Shown: positions 26,671-35,045 of the stretch, piece by piece
Layout of the letters: each line of letters begins with the position of its first letter
Position numbering within the stretch: position 1 is the stretch's first letter
NCBI RefSeq assembly: GCF_032164335.1
Contig: NZ_CP134152.1
Coordinates: 3,534,001 to 3,598,000 of the forward strand
DNA from: Winslowiella toletana
Lineage (GTDB): Bacteria; Pseudomonadota; Gammaproteobacteria; Enterobacterales; Enterobacteriaceae
Direction of reading: 5' to 3'
DNA length: 64,000 nt
Position numbers and translations under genes: made by a program
Notes under the pieces: model-generated
Told to the model about the DNA's origin: nothing
Database searches by the model: none
What the model saw: the letters and a program-made list of their open reading frames with translations, nothing else

Positions 26671-27487
26671 TCCGAGCTTTATTGAATTACGAGCCCGTGA
26701 ACGCGCGCATGCTCTGCTTGATCAGGGCAGCTATCGTGAACTGTTAGATCCGTTTGAAAATATTATGTCTCCGTGGCTTGGGCTTCAGGGAGTGGTACCA
26801 CAGTCCGACGACGGTATGGTCGTTGCACGTGGCACCATCAACGGCCAGCCTTCGGTGGTCATTGCCATTGAAGGCACCTTCCAGGGCGGCAGCATGGGAG
26901 AAGTTTCCGGCGCGAAAATGGCGGCGGCGCTGGAACTGGCAGCGGAAGACAATCGTAACGGCATTCCAACTCAAGCCGTACTGTGCCTCGAAACCGGCGG
27001 TGTGCGCCTGCAGGAAGCCAACCTGGGCCTGGCGGCTATTGCTGATATTCATGCGGCGATTGTCGATCTGCGCCGCTATACCCCGGTAGTGGGCATTATT
27101 GCCGGCACTGTTGGTTGTTTTGGTGGTATGTCTATCGCCGCAGCGCTTTGTAGTTATCTGATTGTAACCCGTGAAGCGCGCCTGGGCCTCAACGGCCCGC
27201 AGGTTATTGAGCAGGAAGCCGGTATTGAAGAATACGATTCCCGCGATCGCCCCTTTATCTGGAGCATGACCGGCGGCGAAATTCGTTATGAGAGCGGTTT
27301 TGTAGACACGCTGGTTAATGATGGCGTCGATGCTGTGAAAAACGCGATGAATGAATCCATTGCCAAAGGCGTTCCGGCTCAACATCGTAGCGATAATTAC
27401 AGTGATTATTTGCCACGACTGACTCACTTCGATACACGTCAGCAAGCCGATACCGCACAGATTAAACAGCTTTTTGCACGGAGATGA
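26660..27487 (+). CDS. mdcD: MdcD, malonate decarboxylase beta subunit
   Basis: 275 residues from the ATG at 26660, 6 bases after AGGAGG; a GTG directly before it is also in frame. It is a crotonase/carboxyltransferase-fold subunit which, with MdcE, decarboxylates malonyl-S-ACP to acetyl-S-ACP. The oxyanion-type segments VGIIAGTVGCFGGMSIAAAL and AIEGTFQGGSMGEVSGAKM are present. It overlaps mdcC at the start and ends just before mdcE, so it is tightly coupled within the operon. Confidence 0.95.
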   Translation: MRNDPSFIELRARERAHALLDQGSYRELLDPFENIMSPWLGLQGVVPQSDDGMVVARGTINGQPSVVIAIEGTFQGGSMGEVSGAKMAAALELAAEDNRNGIPTQAVLCLETGGVRLQEANLGLAAIADIHAAIVDLRRYTPVVGIIAGTVGCFGGMSIAAALCSYLIVTREARLGLNGPQVIEQEAGIEEYDSRDRPFIWSMTGGEIRYESGFVDTLVNDGVDAVKNAMNESIAKGVPAQHRSDNYSDYLPRLTHFDTRQQADTAQIKQLFARR

Positions 27488-27488
27488 A

Positions 27489-28292
27489 ATGATGACTCAG
27501 ACTAATAGCCGCGGTGCAACCTGGCTAAATAAACTGGCACCTGATGCGCAGCGTATGAGTGGCTTGTGTCCTTCCGTTCAGGTTGCAGATAGCCAATTGA
27601 ACGGTGAAAGCGTTCGCTTTATCTCCGTGATCCCTGACGCTGACAACCACTATCCGCGAGCGAGCAAAGGCGAAGTGGGGCTACTGGAGGGCTGGACGCT
27701 GGCAAAAGTGGTCAACGAAACCATTGATGCAGACAAAGACTGCGAAGTGAAACGCCCGATTGTGGCGGTGATCGACGTACCGAGCCAGGCTTACGGCCGC
27801 CGCGAAGAGGCATTTGGCATTCATCAGGCGCTGGCCGGTGCCGCGGGTGCTTATGCGAAGGCTCGTCTGGCTGGTCATCCGGTAATCGGCCTTATTGTCG
27901 GTAAAGCAATGTCAGGGGCATTTCTGGCACACGGCTATCAGGCAAATCGTTTGATAGCAATTAACGATACCGGTGTGCTGGTACATGCGATGGGGAAAGA
28001 ATCGGCCGCGCGTATTACTCTGCGTAGCGTCGAGGCACTGGAAAAACTGGCGGCCGACATTCCACCGATGGCCTACGACGTCAGTAATTTTGCGACTCTT
28101 GGACTGCTTTCCGATCTTCTGGACGTCAGTAATCCGGATGATCCTTCCGATGCCGACCTGGCGTTAATTGAAATCACTGTTCAAGCAGCTATCACCGATG
28201 CACGCAAGGATCCAACACTTAAAACACGTCTGGGTGCCGAAAATCGCCGCAGCTCTGCATTGGTTCGCGAGCGGATGCGCGCGGTCTGGTAG
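27489..28292 (+). CDS. mdcE: MdcE, malonate decarboxylase gamma subunit
   Basis: 267 residues from the ATG at 27489, two bases after the mdcD stop, behind GGAG. A second ATG follows at once, and a TTG further upstream is in frame. It partners MdcD in the decarboxylation step. Visible segments are VIDVPSQAYGRREEAFGIHQALAGA and GLIVGKAMSGAFLAHGYQANR, both typical of the family's carboxyltransferase fold. A 131-base gap with a REP-like palindrome separates it from mdcF, the only real break in the operon. Confidence 0.95.
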   Translation: MMTQTNSRGATWLNKLAPDAQRMSGLCPSVQVADSQLNGESVRFISVIPDADNHYPRASKGEVGLLEGWTLAKVVNETIDADKDCEVKRPIVAVIDVPSQAYGRREEAFGIHQALAGAAGAYAKARLAGHPVIGLIVGKAMSGAFLAHGYQANRLIAINDTGVLVHAMGKESAARITLRSVEALEKLAADIPPMAYDVSNFATLGLLSDLLDVSNPDDPSDADLALIEITVQAAITDARKDPTLKTRLGAENRRSSALVRERMRAVW

Positions 28293-28322
28293 CCATTAAA
28301 GTCTTAAAAAAACCTGCCTGAA

Positions 28323-28370
28323 GCGGCCGGAGCGGAGCGCACCACTGTGTGCCTTACGGTCCGGCGGCCT
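28323..28370. repeat. REP-like palindromic unit between mdcE and mdcF
   Basis: An imperfect inverted repeat starts GCCGGA (28327-28332) and ends TCCGGC (28360-28365). Its inner GCAC/GTGC arms and the GCCTTA element before the right arm recall enterobacterial REP/PU sequences. There is no T-run. It could act as an mRNA stabiliser or a partial transcription block that lowers mdcFGH relative to mdcABCDE. Confidence 0.55.
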
Positions 28371-28423
28371 AAAGAATAATAACATCGCGTTAGTGTAATC
28401 TCCCTTCAGAATACAGGTGATCT

Positions 28424-29383
28424 ATGACTTATGTGATTGTTCATGCCCTTGCTCCAATTTTTATCATCATGCTTCTGGGCTTCTGGGCTGGAAAAGCCCA
28501 AATGGTCGATAACAAAAATGTTTCATTACTCAATATCTTTGTTATGGACTTTGCGCTACCCGCAGCGCTATTCAGCGCCACTGTCCAGACCTCCTGGTCC
28601 GGTATTGTCGCGCAATCACCGCTGATTGTGGTGCTGACGGGCGCCATGTGGATAACCTATGCGGCTGTCTATTTTCTGGCAACCAGCGTCTTCAAGAAAT
28701 CGCCGCAGGATGCAGCGGTGCTGACGCTGACCGTTGCCCTGCCAAACTATGCGGCGCTGGGCCTGCCAATCCTCGGCAGCGTGCTGGGTGAAAACTCTGC
28801 GACTTCACTGTCCGTTGCCGTGTCGATAGCCTGCGGCTCCGTGCTGTTGACGCCGTTCTGCCTGCTGATCCTTGAGCGTGAAAAAGCGCGAGCGGCCGGT
28901 GAAAATACGGGTTCTACGCTCACTATGCTGCCATTACTGATGTGGCGTTCGTTTAAAAAGCCTATCGTCTGGGGCCCGCTACTTGGGGTGATACTGTCGG
29001 CAATGGGTATCAAAATGCCCGATTTACTGCTGACATCGATTAAACCATTAGGACTGTCCGCAACTGCCGCAGCGCTGTTTCTGACAGGGGTAATTCTCTC
29101 TGCTCGCAAGTTGCAGCTCAATGCTATGGTCGGTATTTCAACCATCACTAAACTGTTGATTCAGCCATTCATTGCCTGGGGAATCATTCTCGGCTTTGGT
29201 CTTGAGGGTTCAGTGGCTGTTACGGCAATCCTGATGATCGCGCTCTCAGCCGGTTTCTTTGGCGTAGTGTTCGGAAATCGCTTTGGCGTGCAGTCACCAG
29301 ATGCAGAGGCTGTGCTGTTGTTGAGCTCGGTTCTGTGTATTCTGACGTTACCGCTTTTTATTACTTTAACTTCAGGCATTTGA
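28424..29383 (+). CDS. mdcF: MdcF, malonate transporter (auxin efflux carrier family)
   Basis: 319 residues with about ten hydrophobic segments. It is an AEC-family transporter with the LPNYAALGLPILGS element typical of the family and a cytosolic loop near residue 150 (LEREKARAAGEN). In K. pneumoniae the equivalent MdcF takes up malonate, whereas other bacteria use MdcL/MdcM. The ATG is preceded by AGGTGA. mdcG starts one base after the mdcF stop. Function is inferred from family and operon position. Confidence 0.92.
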   Translation: MTYVIVHALAPIFIIMLLGFWAGKAQMVDNKNVSLLNIFVMDFALPAALFSATVQTSWSGIVAQSPLIVVLTGAMWITYAAVYFLATSVFKKSPQDAAVLTLTVALPNYAALGLPILGSVLGENSATSLSVAVSIACGSVLLTPFCLLILEREKARAAGENTGSTLTMLPLLMWRSFKKPIVWGPLLGVILSAMGIKMPDLLLTSIKPLGLSATAAALFLTGVILSARKLQLNAMVGISTITKLLIQPFIAWGIILGFGLEGSVAVTAILMIALSAGFFGVVFGNRFGVQSPDAEAVLLLSSVLCILTLPLFITLTSGI

Positions 29384-29384
29384 T

Positions 29385-30005
29385 ATGAAATTCACAGCAC
29401 GCCCACACGATCTTGTCTGGCTTCGTTCAGCCAGTGCCTTAATGGGTATCAAGGAGAGCTGGGTGGACAGTCAGTGGCACGCTGGCCTGCCAGTGGTGGT
29501 AAGGCGTGATGTGAATGAAAGTGGTGATATTCCAGTTGGCGTGCGCGGTACGCAACGTGGCCAGCGCGCCGCTGGATGGATCAAGGCAGAGGATATCTGC
29601 CGGATAGTGACGCCAGAAGCACTGGTCGATCGCGAGAGACTACAGCATTCACTATTTGTATCTCAGCGGCCGGTTCAGGCAGCGATTGCGCTCACTGCCT
29701 GCCCCTGGCCTTGGCACTGGGGCATCACTGGCAGCACGGGCTATCAGCTCGCCACAGGGATCCCGGTACTGCATGACGACAGCGATCTCGATCTGATGAT
29801 CCGTGCGCCGCAGCCGGTCAATAACCTAAAATTACAGCAGTGGCAGAGCGTGGTAAACACGCTGCCCTGCCGCACAGATACTCAGGTTGAAACGCCGTCT
29901 GGCGCTTTTGCACTGAACGAATGGCTGCGCGATGGACGAGTGTTACTTAAAACAGCTACCGGTCCGCGGCTGACTCCATCCCCCTGGAACAATGAATCAT
30001 TATGA
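29385..30005 (+). CDS. mdcG: MdcG, phosphoribosyl-dephospho-CoA transferase (holo-ACP synthase)
   Basis: 206 residues. It attaches the phosphoribosyl-dephospho-CoA prosthetic group to MdcC Ser25, with release of pyrophosphate. The nucleotidyltransferase motif DDSDLDLMIR is at 131-140, so the two conserved metal-binding acids are Asp134 and Asp136. A Gly/Ser motif GITGSTGYQLATG (about 113-125) precedes it, as in CitX/MdcG proteins. The TGA overlaps the ATG of mdcH. Confidence 0.94.
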   Translation: MKFTARPHDLVWLRSASALMGIKESWVDSQWHAGLPVVVRRDVNESGDIPVGVRGTQRGQRAAGWIKAEDICRIVTPEALVDRERLQHSLFVSQRPVQAAIALTACPWPWHWGITGSTGYQLATGIPVLHDDSDLDLMIRAPQPVNNLKLQQWQSVVNTLPCRTDTQVETPSGAFALNEWLRDGRVLLKTATGPRLTPSPWNNESL

Positions 30006-30904
30006 AAATACTCTTCACTTTTCCCGGCCAGGGCACACAGAATCCCGGAATGCTGCGACATATTCCTGACAGAGATGCCATTCTTGGCGAAGTTCGCGCT
30101 GTTCTGGGTGACGAAACTGACAAGCTGGATACGCCCGATGCGCTGCGCCATACCCGTGCGGTACAGCTGTGTTTGTTGATTGCGGGCGTCGCATGGGCTC
30201 GCGAGTTAATTAAACAAGGGTTGAAGCCTGATATTGTGAGCGGTCTTTCAATCGGCGCATTTCCGGCAGCGGTGATTGCAGGCGCGCTTACTCTACGCGA
30301 TGCCCTCAGGCTGGTTGCCCTGCGTGGAGATTTAATGGAGCAGGCCTATCCGCATGGCTACGGACTGACAGCCATTGTTGGTTTGCCCCTGAGCCAACTC
30401 GAGGATCTCATGACTGGCAGCAATACCTATATCGCTAACCTGAATGCAGAAACGCAGATTGTCATTGCGGGACGTGATGAGGATATGTTGAAAGTCGCGC
30501 AAAAGGCTCTGGAGGCTGGGGCGAGCAAGGCAACACGGTTGGCGGTCAGCGTTCCGTCACACTGTGCATTACTGGATAAACCCGCCGCTGAGCTGTCAAA
30601 AGCCTTTAAATCCGTGTCTTTAGCATCTCCTGTCTGCACCTATCTTAGCGGCTCAAGCGGGCGCGTTTTGAGGGAACCGCAGAAAATCGCCGACGACCTG
30701 GCGTTTAATATGGCGCGTACCGTGCAATGGCAGGATGCGATGGTCTCCGCCAACCAACGTGATGCCAGACTGGCAATCGAGATGCCGCCGGGCAGCGTGC
30801 TTACCGCGCTGACGCACCAGGCTGGCTGGAAGGGCGAAGCCATTTGTCTTGAGCGCAATAGTATCAATGTCGCATTACATCTGGCAAAGCGCCTTATTGA
30901 TTGA
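30002..30904 (+). CDS. mdcH: MdcH, malonyl-CoA:ACP transacylase of malonate decarboxylase
   Basis: 300 residues, FabD-like. It primes the system by moving malonyl from malonyl-CoA onto the holo-carrier protein MdcC. The N-terminal FPGQGTQ motif, the nucleophile elbow GLSIG (Ser near residue 82) and the catalytic His in SVPSHCALL (about 186) are present. It starts with a four-base overlap on mdcG and is the last gene of the operon. Its 3' end overlaps that of the convergent regulator by 11 bases. Confidence 0.94.
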   Translation: MKILFTFPGQGTQNPGMLRHIPDRDAILGEVRAVLGDETDKLDTPDALRHTRAVQLCLLIAGVAWARELIKQGLKPDIVSGLSIGAFPAAVIAGALTLRDALRLVALRGDLMEQAYPHGYGLTAIVGLPLSQLEDLMTGSNTYIANLNAETQIVIAGRDEDMLKVAQKALEAGASKATRLAVSVPSHCALLDKPAAELSKAFKSVSLASPVCTYLSGSSGRVLREPQKIADDLAFNMARTVQWQDAMVSANQRDARLAIEMPPGSVLTALTHQAGWKGEAICLERNSINVALHLAKRLID

Positions 30905-31820
30905 GGCTGCTGGCATACATGCGCCCCTCTGCCGCCAGCGCCAGCAAATCCTTATCCCGTTCGCGATGGTGAGAATAGACCATGGCGATTAGCTGGCGCA
31001 TCTGATAAGGCTCTGCAAGCTTCAACAATTGGACATCGTGCTCGTAAACTTTTTTCATCCTGCCAGGTACCAGCGAAAAACCTATTCCTGCCTGCACCAG
31101 ATTCAACATGGAGAAAACATCATTTACGTGAGTGACAATTTTAGGTTCAAAACCGGCAATGTTAAATGCTTCCTGAAATCCTGCGTAAGTCGCAAACCCT
31201 TCTGTCAGAGTGACAAAGCTACGATCTGCATAATCGCGCAAATCTGCCTCGAGGGTATTGCCCAGCCTCTCACTGGCTGGCGCAGCTAAATAAATTTCAT
31301 CGTGAAAAAGCGGTACAACGTCAAACCCAGAGCCGATAACTTTGTCATCTTCTATTGAGATAAGCAGAGCATCAAGTGCATCATCCTCAAGCATATTCAT
31401 CAGCATCTGATTGGATCCCATTGTCAGATCCAGATCCAGAGAGGGCCGCCGCAACTTCATCCCCATAATCAGCTTAGGGACAGTTTCCAGGGTCAGTGAA
31501 TAGAGCGTGCCTACTCTGAGGCGACCGCGGCCAACACCGGCAGTCTTGCGTGCTTGCTCAAGACCTTTATCCATCAAGTTCACGACATCCTGACAATACT
31601 CCAGCAGCGTCCATGCAGCAGGCAGCGGTTCAAGGTTGCGCCCCTTGTGAATAAACAACATGCAGTCAATATCTTCTTCAAGTGTATGAAGTGCGCGATG
31701 AACACTGACTGTGCTTAGATCCAGCGCTTCAGCCGTACGGGCGATATTGCCTTTCGACATAAACATGATGAACACGTTGAGCTTTCGGAAGGTGATATTC
31801 GGGTTTATTTCGTTTTTCAT
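30894..31820 (-). CDS. mdcR: MdcR, LysR-family regulator of the malonate operon
   Basis: 308 residues. An N-terminal winged helix (about 10-70; KGNIARTAEALDLSTVSVHRALHTLEED as helix-turn-helix) is followed by a periplasmic-binding-protein-like effector domain (about 95-300). The gene is convergent with mdcH and overlaps it. The name rests on position and family. The effector is presumably malonate or a derived metabolite, by inference. Its target is likely the region 23321-23840. Confidence 0.88.
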   Translation of the reverse strand: MKNEINPNITFRKLNVFIMFMSKGNIARTAEALDLSTVSVHRALHTLEEDIDCMLFIHKGRNLEPLPAAWTLLEYCQDVVNLMDKGLEQARKTAGVGRGRLRVGTLYSLTLETVPKLIMGMKLRRPSLDLDLTMGSNQMLMNMLEDDALDALLISIEDDKVIGSGFDVVPLFHDEIYLAAPASERLGNTLEADLRDYADRSFVTLTEGFATYAGFQEAFNIAGFEPKIVTHVNDVFSMLNLVQAGIGFSLVPGRMKKVYEHDVQLLKLAEPYQMRQLIAMVYSHHRERDKDLLALAAEGRMYASSLNQ

Positions 31821-32079
31821 TTTGTAGCCTGGTATCGCGAGTCAGGGATTCGAACTACGCGCATCGTCATCTCCGCTGTCGGTGTTTAAACCGGGAAAGA
31901 TTGAGGCTGTTTGCGCACGATGCAGAAGCCAATATCGCTATCAGGCATCCAGGTTTAGTTCACCGATTAAAACACAGTGGTGTGGGGTATCAACGGCCTG
32001 TCTGAGATCGTTTAATTAACGGCACAACGTCAAGTGACATTGATTTACTCCTCTCTTACTTTCAGAAACGCACTGTCTT
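31821..32079. other. intergenic region between mdcR and rpn
   Basis: This holds the mdcR promoter and the 3' flank of rpn. A stretch at 31841-31851 on the minus strand (GTTCGAATCCC) resembles a tRNA T-arm, but the flanking bases do not pair as a tRNA. No gene is seen. Confidence 0.4.
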
Positions 32080-32298
32080 TCAGTGGAGCTGATTAAGCTC
32101 TTCTGCTGTCAGGCCAGTCATTTTCTGCACCGTTTTAAAATCCAGCCCGCTTGCCAGCATATTGCGCGCCACTTTCATTATCCCCTTCTGTTCACCCAGC
32201 AGAATACCTTCCTGACGACCTTGCTTGCGGCCTTTCTCCATACCTTTTGCCAGCCCCTTCTTCAGACCTTTCTGCTCCAGTTGTTCTGCCATTGTCAT
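32080..32298 (-). CDS. putative internal small Rpn protein (RpnS-like), in frame with rpn
   Basis: Within the rpn frame an ATG at 32298 is preceded by a perfect AGGAGG (32312-32307 on the minus strand) with 8-base spacing, and it is followed by a second ATG two codons on. It would give a 72-residue C-terminal protein with the KG-rich repeat and the LTAEELNQLH tail. In other Rpn genes a small in-frame product of this kind is reported to bind and restrain the full-length nuclease. Expression here is an inference from the ribosome-binding site alone. Confidence 0.55.
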   Translation of the reverse strand: MTMAEQLEQKGLKKGLAKGMEKGRKQGRQEGILLGEQKGIMKVARNMLASGLDFKTVQKMTGLTAEELNQLH

Positions 32299-33021
32299 CA
32301 GTAATTCCTCCTGTTGCGGTGAACGCCGTGCCAGCGTGCGGATAAAGGTTCCGGCATCAGCCGTCTCTCCGGCCTGAAACATGTAAGTTATCAGTACAGA
32401 AAGCTGCTCGTTGGTAGTGTAACCGCTGCTCAGTAACGTGACCAGTTGCTCAAGCAACTCTGACATATCACGCAGACGAATATGCTTCTGTAACAATTCC
32501 AGCGCAGCCATCCGCCGGTGAGTCATAATTTCTTCATCGGGAATGACCGTCACATCCACCAGCGGAAAATCGCTGCCGTAAACCTGTTCAGCCAGTTTCG
32601 GATCGCTGAATCCCTGCAGCCAGTTCAGCGAATGCGGATAAGGACTCACTCGCCCGTGATAAAACAGCAATGGAATAACCAGCGGCAGCTGTTTATGTCC
32701 GGCATCAAGATGCTGCTGCATTGCCGCAATGGCATAGCGCATCAGACGAAAGCACATCAGTTTATCGGGTGAACTTTGGTGCTCTATCAGGCAGTAAATA
32801 TACCCTTCCCCACTGCCGGCTTTTAGCGAATAAAGCATGTCAGAGCAATACGATCGCAGATCATCCTCGATAAAGCTGCCGGTAGTAAGTTGCAGAGAGG
32901 CAAGATTACAGCACTGCAACAGCGCCGGAGGCAAGTGTATCTGCAGAAAGTCCCGTGCCGTTTCAGAATGGCTAAGAAATTGTTTAAAAACAGCATCATG
33001 TGGTGTTGGAGTAAAGCCCAT
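32080..33021 (-). CDS. Rpn family recombination-promoting nuclease (PD-(D/E)XK, Transposase_31)
   Basis: 313 residues starting MGFTPTPHDAVFKQFLSH, typical of Rpn/YhgA-like proteins. The nuclease core shows Asp61 in SDMLYSL and the E-x-Q of LIEHQSS at 80-82. The later HGRVSPYP region and a Lys/Gly/Glu-rich C-terminal repeat (GLKKGLAKGMEKGRKQG) are family features. Rpn proteins are DNA endonucleases once called transposases and some are linked to phage defence. The gene stands alone between mdcR and guaA, an accessory position. An internal start with a strong Shine-Dalgarno lies in the last quarter. Confidence 0.9.
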   Translation of the reverse strand: MGFTPTPHDAVFKQFLSHSETARDFLQIHLPPALLQCCNLASLQLTTGSFIEDDLRSYCSDMLYSLKAGSGEGYIYCLIEHQSSPDKLMCFRLMRYAIAAMQQHLDAGHKQLPLVIPLLFYHGRVSPYPHSLNWLQGFSDPKLAEQVYGSDFPLVDVTVIPDEEIMTHRRMAALELLQKHIRLRDMSELLEQLVTLLSSGYTTNEQLSVLITYMFQAGETADAGTFIRTLARRSPQQEELLMTMAEQLEQKGLKKGLAKGMEKGRKQGRQEGILLGEQKGIMKVARNMLASGLDFKTVQKMTGLTAEELNQLH

Positions 33022-33162
33022 TTCCCGATACCTGTCATCCAGTTTGACAGGTTATGACTCTATCACAGCCAAATCCTGGATAAAATATATACAAATCACT
33101 TTAGCTAACTTCAAAAAATCCATGCTGGACTAAAATCTTATAACGCTACATAGATGAAATAA

Positions 33163-33186
33163 CCTCTGTAAAAACAGAGGGTTTTT
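33163..33186 (+). terminator. hairpin with T-run between rpn and guaA
   Basis: CCTCTGT (33163-33169), AAAA loop, ACAGAGG (33174-33180), then GTTTTT on the plus strand. No plus-strand gene precedes it. It may be a displaced copy of the guaA terminator. Confidence 0.6.
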
Positions 33187-33313
33187 CACTGTTTAACGCA
33201 TCATGATGCGGCAACTTATAATTTCCCCTCATCCAAGCTCATGGAATGAGGAGTAAAGAATGATGCGATCGAGGGAGCGATTTCCCAGGCTTGTGTCAGA
33301 CAGCGCCATAAAT

Positions 33314-33339
33314 AAAAAACCCCCTGTATAAACAGAGGG
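33314..33339 (-). terminator. guaA intrinsic terminator
   Basis: On the minus strand CCCTCTGT pairs with ACAGGGG and is followed by TTTTTTATT, about 50 bases after the guaA stop. This is a standard Rho-independent terminator for the guaBA operon. Confidence 0.85.
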
Positions 33340-33386
33340 CCTTTCAGATATTATCGCATCATGATACAGCAGAAATCAGCGAGAAA

Positions 33387-34967
33387 TCATTCCCACTCAA
33401 TCGTCGCTGGCGGCTTGCCGGAGATGTCATAGACAACGCGGGAGATACCGTCAATTTCATTAATAATGCGGTTAGAAACGCGGCCGAGGAATTCATACGG
33501 CAGATGCGCCCAGTGTGCGGTCATAAAGTCGATCGTCTCAACCGCACGCAGCGAAACTACCCAGTCGTACTTACGGCCATCGCCCATAACGCCAACTGAA
33601 CGAACTGGCAGGAACACGGTAAATGCCTGGCTGACTTTGTTGTAAAGGTCGGCTTTATGCAGCTCTTCAATAAAGATCGCATCAGCACGGCGCAGCAGGT
33701 CACAGTACTCTTTCTTCACTTCACCCAATACACGCACGCCCAGACCCGGCCCCGGGAACGGGTGACGGAACAGCATGCTGTGCGGCAGGCCGAGTTCCAG
33801 ACCGATTTTACGCACTTCGTCTTTAAACAGCTCTTTCAGCGGCTCAACCAGTCCAAGCTTCATCTCTTTCGGCAGGCCGCCCACATTGTGGTGTGATTTG
33901 ATCACATGCGCTTTACCGGTGGCAGAAGCCGCAGACTCGATAACATCAGGATAGATGGTGCCCTGCGCCAGCCACTTCACATCGGTCAGTTTGGTGGCTT
34001 CTTCATCGAACAGTTCAACAAACACCCGGCCAATGGTTTTACGTTTGGCTTCTGGCTCATCAATACCGGCCAGTGCATCAAGGAAACGGGCTTCGGCTGG
34101 CACATGAATGATGTTAAGACCAAAATGGTCACCAAACATATCCATCACCTGCTCAGCTTCATTCAGGCGCAGCAGACCGTTGTCGACAAACACGCAGGTC
34201 AGACGGTCGCCTATAGCACGGTGCAGCAGCATCGCCGTTACAGAAGAGTCAACGCCACCGGACAGGCCGAGGATCACTTTATCGTTGCCTACCTGCTCGC
34301 GCAGGCGTTCAACCGCATCTTCAATAATTTTAGCCGGTGTCCACAGCGCTTCACACTGGCAGATATCGAGCACAAAGCGCTCCAGCATGCGCAGACCCTG
34401 ACGAGTGTGGGTCACTTCCGGGTGGAACTGCACACCATAGAAACGCTTCTCTTCGTTAGCCATAATGGCAAACGGGCAGGTTTCGGTGCTGGCAACGGTA
34501 ACGAAGTCAGACGGGATGGCGGTAACCTTGTCACCATGGCTCATCCAGACGTCCAGCAGCGGCTTACCCGCATCGCTGATGGCATCTTCGATATCACGAA
34601 TCAGCGCGCTGGCCACTTTCACTTCTACCTGCGCGTAACCAAATTCACGCTCGGTGGAGCCTTCAACTTTACCGCCCAGTTGCATCGCCATGGTCTGCAT
34701 GCCATAGCAAACACCCAGAACCGGCACGCCCGCATTGAAAACGTAATCAGGCGCGCGTGGGCTGTCGTGTTCGGTGGTACTTTCCGGGCCGCCGGACAGA
34801 ATGATACCGCTAGGATTGAACTGACGAATTTGCTCTTCGGTGACGTCCCACGCCCACAGTTCACAATAGACACCCAGTTCACGCACGCGACGTGCCACCA
34901 GTTGAGTGTACTGAGAACCGAAATCGAGGATCAGAATGCGATGTTTATGAATATTTTCCGTCGTCAT
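33387..34967 (-). CDS. guaA: GuaA, GMP synthetase (glutamine-hydrolysing)
   Basis: 526 residues (E. coli 525). It aminates XMP to GMP using glutamine and ATP. The N-terminal class I amidotransferase domain has the nucleophile Cys in VLGVCYGMQ (about 87) and the His/Glu pair in FHPEVTH. The ATP-pyrophosphatase P-loop is LSGGVDSSV (about 235). The C-terminal dimerisation domain ends [11 protein letters not shown]. It is second in the guaBA operon. Its 3' end region is a known integration hotspot in enterobacteria. Confidence 0.98.
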   Translation of the reverse strand: MTTENIHKHRILILDFGSQYTQLVARRVRELGVYCELWAWDVTEEQIRQFNPSGIILSGGPESTTEHDSPRAPDYVFNAGVPVLGVCYGMQTMAMQLGGKVEGSTEREFGYAQVEVKVASALIRDIEDAISDAGKPLLDVWMSHGDKVTAIPSDFVTVASTETCPFAIMANEEKRFYGVQFHPEVTHTRQGLRMLERFVLDICQCEALWTPAKIIEDAVERLREQVGNDKVILGLSGGVDSSVTAMLLHRAIGDRLTCVFVDNGLLRLNEAEQVMDMFGDHFGLNIIHVPAEARFLDALAGIDEPEAKRKTIGRVFVELFDEEATKLTDVKWLAQGTIYPDVIESAASATGKAHVIKSHHNVGGLPKEMKLGLVEPLKELFKDEVRKIGLELGLPHSMLFRHPFPGPGLGVRVLGEVKKEYCDLLRRADAIFIEELHKADLYNKVSQAFTVFLPVRSVGVMGDGRKYDWVVSLRAVETIDFMTAHWAHLPYEFLGRVSNRIINEIDGISRVVYDISGKPPATIEWE

Positions 34968-35006
34968 TGAGGCTATTCCAGAGCGATGTATAACTGATAA
35001 TGAAAT

Positions 35007-35028
35007 CGCCCGACTAGTAAGTCGGGCG
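35007..35028 (-). other. guaB-guaA intercistronic hairpin
   Basis: CGCCCGACT and AGTCGGGCG form a perfect 9-bp stem with a 4-base loop between the guaB stop and the guaA start. There is no U-run. It probably affects mRNA processing or the guaB:guaA ratio. Confidence 0.6.
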
Positions 35029-35045
35029 GTGAATCTGATGCGCGA

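Larger units (their letters stand above)
33022..33386. other. intergenic region between rpn and guaA with duplicated hairpin/palindrome unit
   Basis: Two diverged copies of a unit of about 47 bases lie 158 bases apart (around 33163-33210 and 33320-33367). Each has a CCTCTGT/ACAGAGG-type hairpin followed by TTTCA and then CGCATCATGAT. In the first copy the latter is a perfect 14-bp palindrome (33197-33210). The second copy is the guaA terminator. No gene was found. Confidence 0.6.

Noticed and set aside
31836-31860. tRNA-like T-arm (GTTCGAATCCC on the minus strand) near mdcR, a possible att remnant
   Set aside because: Flanking bases do not form the T stem or an acceptor stem and no anticodon arm is visible, so chance is more likely.
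33906-34970. 354-codon plus-strand open frame opposite guaA
   Set aside because: It is antisense to the highly conserved guaA frame, has a His/Gln/Arg/Thr-rich composition typical of shadow frames, and shows no domain or ribosome-binding site.
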